Below are positions 1 through 4,662 of a DNA stretch of 5,723 bases, piece after piece. Made by a program: the position numbers and the translations under genes. The notes below the pieces were generated by a model, which did no database searches, was not told where the DNA came from, and was given only the letters and a program-made list of their open reading frames with translations. Within the stretch, counting starts at the first letter, position 1, and each line of letters starts with the position of its first letter. This DNA comes from Actinomycetota bacterium (GTDB taxonomy: Bacteria > Actinomycetota > Thermoleophilia > Gaiellales > Gaiellaceae), in NCBI GenBank assembly GCA_013694685.1, contig JACDBY010000201.1:1-5723 (forward strand), in the 5' to 3' direction.

Positions 1-26
1 TCTCCGGGTGGCGAGCTTCTTGCTCG

Positions 27-66
27 AAAAGGACGGAGGGCCGCCACACGGCGACCCTCCGGGTCC
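27..66 (-). terminator. Intrinsic terminator of the HU gene
   Basis: Read on the minus strand, downstream of the HU stop codon, an 11-pair stem (one U-G wobble) closes a GUGU loop at 46-49. A CC bulge and four more pairs extend it so that it spans 31-66. It is followed at once by four U residues (27-30), the classical layout of a factor-independent terminator. The U run is short, as is common in high-GC genomes. It lies about 40 nt past the HU stop, behind a second hairpin at 73-97. Confidence 0.65.
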
Positions 67-72
67 TGGTGG

Positions 73-97
73 GACGTCAGCCCGTAGGGCTGACGTC
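73..97. repeat. Perfect 11-bp inverted repeat after HU
   Basis: GACGTCAGCCC at 73-83 and its exact reverse complement at 87-97 flank a three-base GTA spacer. It begins 8 nt past the HU stop codon on the minus strand and has no T run on either side. It may act as a first terminator arm, a 3'-end stabiliser of the HU mRNA, or a bidirectional terminator if a gene from the left ends here. I cannot tell these apart from sequence alone. Confidence 0.6.
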
Positions 98-105
98 GCG
101 CCCGA

Positions 106-378
106 CTAGTTGACTGCTTTCTTGAGCTGTGAGCCGGCTGCGAACTTCGGGACGTTCGCCGCAGAGATCTGGACAGGCTCTCCGGTACGCGGGTTCACGC
201 CCTGGCGGGCGGCGCGCCGGGTGACGTGGAACTTGCCGAACCCGGTGAATGTGATCGAGTCGCCGTTCACCAGGGTGCGCTGGATGACCTCGAGCGCCGC
301 GTCGACCGCCGTCCCGGCGTCGCGCTTCGTCATGCCGGCCTTGTCGGCCACGGCGTCCACGAACTCCTGTTTGGTCAC
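106..378 (-). CDS. hup: HU family DNA-binding protein
   Basis: This is a histone-like nucleoid protein of 90 residues, the standard length of bacterial HU. HU dimers bind and bend DNA non-specifically and compact the chromosome. The N-terminal helical part (about 1-40, MTKQEFVDAVADKAG) is followed by GFGKF at 46-50, the arm region with RRAAR near 54-58, NPRTGEP at 62-68 and a C-terminal LKKAVN. Pro63, the residue that intercalates into DNA in this family, is present. Position 61 is Val where the family usually has Arg or Asn. There is no Lys/Ala-rich C-terminal tail of the kind found in mycobacterial HupB, so this is a plain HU. The start is GTG at 378, preceded by a strong AAGGAGG (387-393) 8 nt upstream. 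It appears to be a single-gene unit with its own promoter and terminator. Family assignment is secure; HU and IHF subunits are related, but the sequence is HU-like. Confidence 0.97.
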   Translation of the reverse strand: MTKQEFVDAVADKAGMTKRDAGTAVDAALEVIQRTLVNGDSITFTGFGKFHVTRRAARQGVNPRTGEPVQISAANVPKFAAGSQLKKAVN

Positions 379-386
379 TGTGCCTT

Positions 387-393
387 CCTCCTT
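387..393 (-). promoter_or_regulatory. Ribosome binding site of HU
   Basis: AAGGAGG on the minus strand, 8 nt before the GTG at 378. It is one of the two clear Shine-Dalgarno sites in the window and confirms the GTG start. It fits the high expression expected of HU. Confidence 0.85.
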
Positions 394-411
394 GTCGATT
401 TCTGACGCCCG

Positions 412-440
412 AGCCTAGCGCCCGGGCGGATTCCGCTCAA
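412..440 (-). promoter_or_regulatory. Likely sigma-70-type promoter of HU
   Basis: On the minus strand TTGAGC (440-435) and TAGGCT (417-412) are separated by exactly 17 bp, giving a -35/-10 pair with TTGA and TAnnnT conserved. Transcription would start near 405, leaving a leader of about 27 nt that contains the AAGGAGG site. The -35 element overlaps the pyrE stop codon (437-439). The match is partial (four and three of six bases), so this is plausible but not proven. Confidence 0.45.
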
Positions 441-997
441 CGATGCGGTGTCACTCCTTCCTCGCGCGTCGCGAGCAGCTCGGCCGCGCGGTAGAGCGAG
501 GCGAGACGCACGCCGACACGCGCGAGCGCGTCGGCACCGCCTTCCTCCCGGTCGACGACGCACACGGCGTGCCGGACGACGAGACCGGCGGAGCGAACGG
601 CCTCCACCGTCTCGCCGAGCGCGCCACCGGACGTGACGACGTCCTCGACGAGGCACACGAGATCGCCGGGCGAGAAGGTGCCCTCGATCCGATTCCCCGT
701 GCCGTATCCCTTGGCTTCATCGCGCACGATGATGAAGGGCAGCCCGGACGCCATCGACGCGGAAGCGGTCAACACGACCGCTCCGAGCACAGGGCACGCA
801 AGCCTGACGGCGTCGCGCTCTGCCTCCGCCGTCGCCACGGCGAGACGCGTCCCGAGCTCGCGGAGGAGCTCCGGCTCGGTCTCGAAGCGGTACTTGTCGA
901 GGTACCAGCGCGACCGCTTCCCCGACCGGAGCGTGAAGTCCCCCTCGAGGAGCGCGACCTCGAGCAGCCGGTGGCCGAGCTCGTCGACGACCGTCAT
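437..997 (-). CDS. pyrE: Orotate phosphoribosyltransferase
   Basis: The protein (186 residues) transfers the phosphoribosyl group of PRPP to orotate to make orotidine 5'-monophosphate, the fifth step of de novo pyrimidine synthesis, in the cytoplasm. The N-terminal orotate-site segment FTLRSGKRSRWYLDKYRF is at 21-38, the flexible catalytic loop VRDEAKGYGTGNRIEG at 91-106, and the PRPP-binding signature CLVEDVVTSGGA at 115-126. In the loop, Arg92 and Lys96 are kept. The positions of E. coli Lys100 and His105 are Asp93 and Tyr98; B. subtilis PyrE also lacks the first of these lysines, so activity is still likely. The frame is open further upstream to 1405, but homology begins at the ATG at 997, which overlaps the stop of the microprotein gene as ATGA. 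There is no ribosome binding site of its own, so translation probably depends on the upstream gene. Confidence 0.95.
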   Translation of the reverse strand: MTVVDELGHRLLEVALLEGDFTLRSGKRSRWYLDKYRFETEPELLRELGTRLAVATAEAERDAVRLACPVLGAVVLTASASMASGLPFIIVRDEAKGYGTGNRIEGTFSPGDLVCLVEDVVTSGGALGETVEAVRSAGLVVRHAVCVVDREEGGADALARVGVRLASLYRAAELLATREEGVTPHR

Positions 998-1167
998 GGA
1001 AGCGCCCGCTCGGCGACGGCGACGAGGCGCTCGCGTTCCGGGCCGCTCGCGAGCTCGACCTCCGAGCCGTCCGCCCACGCGACGACGACCCGGAGCGGGT
1101 CGGGGCGACCGCGGCGGAGTGCGATCCAGAGACCCCACGCGGCGAGCGCGAGCACGACGAGCTTCAT
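994..1167 (-). CDS. 57-residue single-pass membrane microprotein, unknown function
   Basis: I do not recognise the family. The protein opens with one hydrophobic helix (about residues 3-17, LVVLALAAWGLWIAL), then RRGR, then a short cytoplasmic-looking tail (about 22-57) with a VVVAWADGSEVEL stretch and a charged helix ERERLVAVAERAL. The positive charges after the helix suggest N-out, C-in topology. Evidence that it is a gene: an AGGAGG site (1172-1177) lies 4 nt before the ATG, the start overlaps the Roadblock stop as ATGA, its stop overlaps the pyrE ATG as ATGA, and about nine of ten codons end in G or C. It fills the whole gap between its neighbours. A role in anchoring or partnering the Roadblock protein at the membrane is only a guess. 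A cleaved signal peptide is less likely because no clear cleavage site follows the helix. Confidence 0.8.
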   Translation of the reverse strand: MKLVVLALAAWGLWIALRRGRPDPLRVVVAWADGSEVELASGPERERLVAVAERALP

Positions 1168-1529
1168 GCGGCCTCCTCTCGCAGGCGACGCAGCGCGGCG
1201 CGGAGGTCGTAGGCGACGAGGCCGGCGGTGGGCTCGGCGATCGTCGTCGCCACGATCGAGCGCTCGCCGTCCGAGCAGACGACGAGTGAGCCGCGTTTGA
1301 GATCGACGTGCACTCGCTCGATGCGACCGCCTGCGGCGCGGATCCCCGCGGCCGCCTCGAGCAGGTCGGCGCCGGCCGCCGCGAGTGCTCGGGCGCGCTC
1401 GTCACCGGCCGCGTGTGCCGCCTGTACGGTGCCTGCCGGCTCGGTAGAGCCGTCAGAGGCTACGATTATCGCCTCGACGACCTGCGTCGAGAGCTCGACG
1501 AGCTCCGCGAGAGCGGCAGACGCCTCCAT
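1164..1529 (-). CDS. Roadblock/LC7-domain protein
   Basis: This 121-residue protein looks like a single Roadblock/LC7 (MglB-like) domain, a small alpha/beta dimerisation fold that in bacteria often regulates Ras-like GTPases or serves as a scaffold. It has an N-terminal helix (ASAALAELVELSTQVVEA), a strand and turn IIVASDGS, a long Ala-rich helix, the strand pair RIERVHVDLKRGSLVVCSDG with ERSIVATTIAEPTAGLVAYDL, and a final helix LRAALRRLREEAA. The order of elements matches the family, though no short diagnostic motif exists. The frame is open to an ATG at 1586, which would overlap the divergent gene by 22 nt. The ATG at 1529 gives the expected domain length and is preferred. No Shine-Dalgarno site is visible; a TAAGCT (1540-1545) 10 nt upstream could be a -10 element giving a very short leader. 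No GTPase partner lies in this window. Confidence 0.75.
   Translation of the reverse strand: MEASAALAELVELSTQVVEAIIVASDGSTEPAGTVQAAHAAGDERARALAAAGADLLEAAAGIRAAGGRIERVHVDLKRGSLVVCSDGERSIVATTIAEPTAGLVAYDLRAALRRLREEAA
1172..1177 (-). promoter_or_regulatory. Ribosome binding site of the microprotein
   Basis: AGGAGG on the minus strand, inside the last codons of the Roadblock gene and 4 nt before the ATG at 1167. The spacing is slightly short but the core is strong. It is the main evidence that the 57-residue frame is translated. Confidence 0.65.
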
Positions 1530-1564
1530 GCCGTGGCCGAGCTTAGAGGCAAACTGCGGAGCAC

Positions 1565-2413
1565 ATGCGAGCCATCCGAGCGACATTCGCGCGGTTCTTC
1601 AACGAGCGGGGCACCCACCTCGCGGCGATGGTCGCGTACTTCGCGCTGATGTCCTTCGTGCCGCTCGTCTTCCTCGCGCTCTCGATCCTCGGCTTCCTCG
1701 ACCAGGCTGACTCGTCGAGCGCGCTCGTCGAATACCTCGAGGACGTGTTCCCCGAGCAGTCCGTCGAGTCGATCGTCGACATCGTGAACACGGTGCAGGA
1801 GAACGCCGCGACGCTCTCGTTGATCGGCGCCGGGGCTCTGCTCTGGAGCTCGGTCTCGCTCTTCTCCGCGCTCGAGTCGGCGTTCAACATCATGTACGGC
1901 CGCCCGAACCGCCCTTTCCTGCGGGGCAAGGTGCTCGCCGCCGGCTATATGAGCGTCGCGCTCGTCGCCCTCTTCACCGGTCTCACGATCGGGACGTTCG
2001 GCTACGACCTCCTGCGTCGCTACGCGACCGACGTCATCTCGAATCAGTGGGTCGCTCTCGCGCTGACCGTCAGCCTGTCGGGCGCGGCGCTCTTCCTCTT
2101 CCTCCTGTCGTCCTACCATCGGCTGCCCAACGCCCGGCTCACCTACCGGGAGGTGCTCCCCGGCGCGATCCTCGTCTCGGTCGCGATGGCCGCGACCATC
2201 CAGCTGCTGCCGCTCTTCGTCTTCCTCACCTCGGAGATCGTCGCGCTCCAGGCCCTCGGGACGACGTTCCTGCTGCTCGTCTCGCTCTACGTGATGGGGA
2301 TCATGATCGTCTTCGGCGCGGCACTGAACTACGTCCTTGCCTACGAGGTGAGCGGCCGCGCGGTGCAGCCCAAGAGCGCGCGAGAGGTCACGGCGGTCAC
2401 CCCGTCGTCGTAG
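1565..2413 (+). CDS. YihY/BrkB family inner-membrane protein
   Basis: A 282-residue integral membrane protein of the YihY (formerly 'virulence factor BrkB' or 'ribonuclease BN') family. The family's molecular role is not settled; the old RNase BN label was an error for this family. Six hydrophobic segments can be seen at about 20-44, 84-104, 123-145, 163-185, 199-221 and 229-256. Family marks are AAMVAYFALMSFVPL near 20-34, SLFSALESAFNIMYGRPNRPF at about 98-118, and YHRLPNARLTYREVLPGAIL at 184-203. Length is typical. The start at 1565 has only a poorly spaced GGAG 3 nt upstream or an AGAGG 15 nt upstream, so its initiation signal is weak. The gene diverges from the Roadblock-pyrE cluster, and its 3' end overlaps rdgB by 17 nt in convergent orientation. 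It ends in a short polar tail of about 25 residues. Confidence 0.92.
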   Translation: MRAIRATFARFFNERGTHLAAMVAYFALMSFVPLVFLALSILGFLDQADSSSALVEYLEDVFPEQSVESIVDIVNTVQENAATLSLIGAGALLWSSVSLFSALESAFNIMYGRPNRPFLRGKVLAAGYMSVALVALFTGLTIGTFGYDLLRRYATDVISNQWVALALTVSLSGAALFLFLLSSYHRLPNARLTYREVLPGAILVSVAMAATIQLLPLFVFLTSEIVALQALGTTFLLLVSLYVMGIMIVFGAALNYVLAYEVSGRAVQPKSAREVTAVTPSS

Positions 2414-3017
2414 GGGCCGGACCTGTCCGGCCCGAACCTCCGACAGTCCTCGCTTCCGCGAGCATCCGGTCGAGCTCGGCGGCGGCGCGCGCCCGGTGGG
2501 ACTCGACCCGCTTCCACTCGTCACCCAACTCGGCCACCGTGCGGGTCTCGCCCTCCGGCACGAAGACCGGGTCGAAGCCGAAGCCCTCGTCTCCGGCGGC
2601 TCTTCGGGCGATCGTGCCGCCGACCTCGCCGCGCGCGACGAGCTCCTCGCGGCCAGGCCCGACCGCGACCAGGACGGAGACATACCGTGCCCGACGGTCG
2701 TCCACATCCGCGAGGGCGGCCAGCATCCGCCCCACTGGATCGCCCGCTGCCCAGCGGGCGGTGCGGACCCCGGGTTGGCCGTCGAGCGCGGCGGCCTCGA
2801 TCCCCGAGTCCTCGCCGAGCGCCCAGGCGTCTTGCGCGATCCGCGAGCGAGCGAAGCGCGCCTTGATCCGGGCGTTCGCCTCGTAGTCGTCGCCGTTCTC
2901 GACGGGCTCCTCGTCGCCGCCGAGGAGCTCGAGCCGGACGTCCGGAAGCGCGCGTCGCAGCTCGGCGAGCTTGTGCGCGTTTCCCGAGGCGAGGACGAGT
3001 CGCGGAGGCTCCGTCAC
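2397..3017 (-). CDS. rdgB: RdgB/HAM1 non-canonical purine NTP pyrophosphatase
   Basis: A 206-residue cytoplasmic enzyme that hydrolyses dITP, ITP and XTP to the monophosphate and pyrophosphate, keeping deaminated purines out of DNA and RNA. The nucleotide-binding LASGNAHKLAEL is at 9-20, YEANARIKA at 45-53, the catalytic EDSG at 69-72 with Asp70, the base-recognition GFGFDPVF at 145-152, and SHRARA at 173-178. The family-conserved part ends near residue 187; the last 19 residues are a Gly/Pro/Thr tail that coincides with a hairpin in the DNA. The start is GTG at 3017, overlapping the rph stop as GTGA, with no ribosome binding site, so it is probably coupled to rph. The pair rph-rdgB is a common actinobacterial arrangement. 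Confidence 0.96.
   Translation of the reverse strand: MTEPPRLVLASGNAHKLAELRRALPDVRLELLGGDEEPVENGDDYEANARIKARFARSRIAQDAWALGEDSGIEAAALDGQPGVRTARWAAGDPVGRMLAALADVDDRRARYVSVLVAVGPGREELVARGEVGGTIARRAAGDEGFGFDPVFVPEGETRTVAELGDEWKRVESHRARAAAELDRMLAEARTVGGSGRTGPAPTTTG
2414..2433. terminator. Hairpin between yihY-family gene and rdgB, probably bidirectional
   Basis: A perfect 9-bp inverted repeat, GGGCCGGAC with GTCCGGCCC, with a two-base spacer begins at the first base after the yihY-family stop codon. It lies within the last codons of rdgB. There is no T run on either side, so it is not a textbook intrinsic terminator. Its position between two convergent genes favours a role in ending transcription or blocking read-through from either side. 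Confidence 0.5.
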
Positions 3018-3736
3018 AGGAGCGACGGTGATGCGCAGGCCTCGCGCTGGGCTGCGCCGAGCTGCTCGATCCCACCTGCGGCGAGATCGAGCAGCCGCTC
3101 GAACGTCTCGCGGGGGAACGGCTCGCGCTCGGCCGCGGCCTGCACCTCGACGATCCGGCCGTCGGCTGCGAGGACGACATTCATGTCCACCTCTGCGGCC
3201 GAGTCCTCCACGTAGTCGAGGTCGAGCACCGGCTCGCCGTTCACGACACCCACCGAGACCGCCGCCACCGAGGACGGCATGGCCTTCGTCAGCCCGAACC
3301 GGTCGAGCGCTCGATGGGCGGCTACGTACGAGCCCGTGATCGCCGCGCAGCGGGTGCCGCCGTCGGCCTGGAGCACGTCGCAGTCGAGCCAGAGCGTCCG
3401 CTCACCGAGCGCCTTGAAGTCGCACACGGCTCGCATCGCGCGCCCGATCAGGCGTTGGATCTCGACCGTCCGGCCGTCGGGGCGGCCGCGCGTCACCGCG
3501 CGCTGCGTGCGCTCGCCGGTCGAGGCGGGCAGCAGCGAGTACTCGGCGGTCATCCAGCCCTTCCCTTTGCCGCGGAGCCAGCGCGGCACCTCCTGCTCGA
3601 CGGTCGCGGTGCAGAGCACGACCGTCCGCCCCTGGGCGTAGAGGATCGAGCCGTGCGGCTGCTCGAGGAAGTCGGGCTGGAGATCGAGCTCTCGGAGCTG
3701 GTCGGGTCGGCGGCCGTCGTGTCGCGTGATTGCCAT
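3014..3736 (-). CDS. rph: Ribonuclease PH
   Basis: A 240-residue phosphorolytic 3'-5' exoribonuclease that trims tRNA 3' ends using inorganic phosphate and releasing nucleoside diphosphates; the family acts as a ring hexamer. The start MAITRHDGRR is typical. GRPDGRTVEIQRLIGRAMRAV (about 84-104) holds the phosphate-binding Arg89, followed by LDCDVLQADGGTRCAAITGSYVA at 117-139, and LDYVEDSAAEVDMNVV at 173-188 with the metal-binding type acids Asp178 and Asp184. EVQAAAEREPF at 197-207 replaces the more usual EVQGTAE..PF. Length is standard. The frame is open up to 4414 but homology starts at the ATG at 3736. The nearest GGAGGG (3758-3763) is 21 nt before that ATG and partly inside a perfect palindrome. 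It lies 41 nt after murI and overlaps rdgB by 4 nt. Confidence 0.96.
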   Translation of the reverse strand: MAITRHDGRRPDQLRELDLQPDFLEQPHGSILYAQGRTVVLCTATVEQEVPRWLRGKGKGWMTAEYSLLPASTGERTQRAVTRGRPDGRTVEIQRLIGRAMRAVCDFKALGERTLWLDCDVLQADGGTRCAAITGSYVAAHRALDRFGLTKAMPSSVAAVSVGVVNGEPVLDLDYVEDSAAEVDMNVVLAADGRIVEVQAAAEREPFPRETFERLLDLAAGGIEQLGAAQREACASPSLL

Positions 3737-3740
3737 CGTA

Positions 3741-3760
3741 GGGCGAGATATATCTCGCCC
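3741..3760. repeat. Perfect 20-bp palindrome in the murI-rph gap
   Basis: GGGCGAGATATATCTCGCCC reads the same on both strands. It lies 4 nt upstream of the rph ATG. The core is A/T-rich in a very G/C-rich setting. As RNA it can form an 8-bp stem with a UAUA loop that takes in three bases of the only nearby ribosome-binding-like GGAGGG. As DNA it has the shape of an operator for a dimeric repressor. No U run follows, so a plain terminator is unlikely. Confidence 0.7.
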
Positions 3761-3777
3761 TCCGCCTCGGTGCGCCG

Positions 3778-4599
3778 TTAAGCGGCCGCCGGGGCAGCCT
3801 GGGCGATGGTCACGCGCTCCACCCGCCCGAGCGGGAGCTGGAGGAACCGCTTGCCCGTCTCCGCGAACGAGGCCGGGTCGCCCGTCGTCAGGAACCGGTA
3901 GCTGCCCTCGCGACCGCCTGCGTTCCCGATCGCCTTCCGTTCGAGCGTCTCTGCGACCTCGCGCGCCGTCTCCTCGGCGGAGAACACGAGCGTGACCTCC
4001 CGGCCGAAGATCCGCTGGAAGATCGGCCGCAGGATCGGATAGTGCGTGCAACCGAGGATCACCGTGTCGACGCCCGCTTCCTTCAGAGGGCCTGCCACCG
4101 CCCGCACTGCGTCGATCGTCTCGTCCCCGAACGGATCGGAGCCCTCGATCAGCGGCACGAGTCTCGGGCAGGCGACGGAGATCACCTCGACGCTCGCGTC
4201 GTGCGCCCGGACGAGCTGCTCGTACCGGCCGCTCGCGACGGTCGCCTCGGTCGCGAGCAGCCCGACGCGGCGGTTGCGCGTGGCGAGCGCGGCGGCGTGC
4301 GCCTCCGGCTGGAGGACGCCGACGACCGGGACGGCGAGTCTCTGCTGGAGCTCGGGCAGCGCGGCGGCCGTCGCCGTGTTGCAGGCCACGACGACGAGCT
4401 TCACGTCCCGACACTCGAGCGCGTGCCCCACCTCGAGCGCGAACCGCCGCACCTCCTCGAGCGGCCGCGGACCGTAGGGAAGCCTGGCGTTGTCCCCTAA
4501 ATAGACAACATCCTCGTGCGGCAGCGTGACGAGGATCTCGTGGAGGACGGTGAGCCCGCCGACCCCAGAGTCGAAGACGCCGATCGGCCGACCGTCCAT
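3778..4599 (-). CDS. murI: Glutamate racemase
   Basis: A 273-residue cofactor-independent racemase that interconverts L- and D-glutamate, supplying D-Glu for peptidoglycan stem peptides in the cytoplasm. FDSGVGGLTVL at 9-19 carries Asp10 and Ser11, GDNARLPYG is at 35-43, ACNTATA at 72-78 has the first catalytic cysteine (Cys73), and LGCTHYPIL at 182-190 has the second (Cys184). The usual PGA after GV-x-x is QPEA here (97-100). Length matches the family, with a short Ala-rich end. The ATG at 4599 starts at the first conserved residues. No Shine-Dalgarno site is seen; a TATCAT lies 7 nt upstream, so the mRNA may be leaderless. It is the first gene of murI-rph-rdgB. Confidence 0.97.
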   Translation of the reverse strand: MDGRPIGVFDSGVGGLTVLHEILVTLPHEDVVYLGDNARLPYGPRPLEEVRRFALEVGHALECRDVKLVVVACNTATAAALPELQQRLAVPVVGVLQPEAHAAALATRNRRVGLLATEATVASGRYEQLVRAHDASVEVISVACPRLVPLIEGSDPFGDETIDAVRAVAGPLKEAGVDTVILGCTHYPILRPIFQRIFGREVTLVFSAEETAREVAETLERKAIGNAGGREGSYRFLTTGDPASFAETGKRFLQLPLGRVERVTIAQAAPAAA

Positions 4600-4606
4600 C
4601 GCGAGG

Positions 4607-4612
4607 ATGATA
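4607..4612 (-). promoter_or_regulatory. Candidate -10 element of murI (leaderless start)
   Basis: TATCAT on the minus strand ends 7 nt before the murI ATG, so transcription would begin at or next to the A of the start codon. No good -35 element is visible. Leaderless genes with only a TAnnnT element at this spacing are common in actinobacteria. Confidence 0.45.
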
Positions 4613-4648
4613 GGGCCGCCCGCGGCCCGCTACCCGCGTTTCGAGCGC

Positions 4649-4654
4649 TACGCT
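4649..4654 (+). promoter_or_regulatory. Candidate -10 element of the secreted hydrolase
   Basis: TACGCT ends 8 nt before the GTG at 4663 and no ribosome binding site lies between. As with murI, this spacing suggests a leaderless or nearly leaderless mRNA. There is no clear -35 element, so confidence is modest. Confidence 0.35.
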
Positions 4655-4662
4655 TCCCGGCC

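Noticed and set aside
2..109. Possible 3' end of a plus-strand gene entering from the left edge (frame 2, stop at 107-109)
   Set aside because: Only about 70% of its codons end in G or C, lower than the genes here, and it runs through two hairpins. A real gene end cannot be excluded without the upstream sequence.
404..428. Hairpin between pyrE and HU as a pyrE terminator
   Set aside because: A 6-bp CGCCCG/CGGGCG stem with a 11-12 nt loop and no U run; it is what G/C-rich DNA produces by chance and it overlaps the likely HU promoter.
443..1300. Long plus-strand open frames opposite pyrE and the Roadblock gene
   Set aside because: Arg-rich shadow translations with no recognisable domain; the minus-strand genes explain the region.
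998..1405. N-terminal extension of the pyrE frame, giving a 322-residue protein
   Set aside because: The extension is Arg/Pro/Ser-rich with no domain and overlaps the microprotein and Roadblock genes, which have good coding signs in their own frames. PyrE homology starts at 997.
1565..1586. Roadblock gene starting at the ATG at 1586
   Set aside because: It would overlap the start of the divergent yihY-family gene by 22 nt and add 19 residues that do not belong to the domain; the ATG at 1529 is better.
1466..2707. 413-codon open frame on the minus strand across the yihY-family gene
   Set aside because: Its translation is a charged Arg/Glu-rich low-complexity string typical of antisense frames in high-GC DNA, and it opposes a clear membrane protein.
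3737..4414. N-terminal extension of the rph frame, giving a 466-residue protein
   Set aside because: It is the off-frame shadow of murI on the same strand and is Arg/Gly-rich; RNase PH begins at 3736 with its usual N-terminus.
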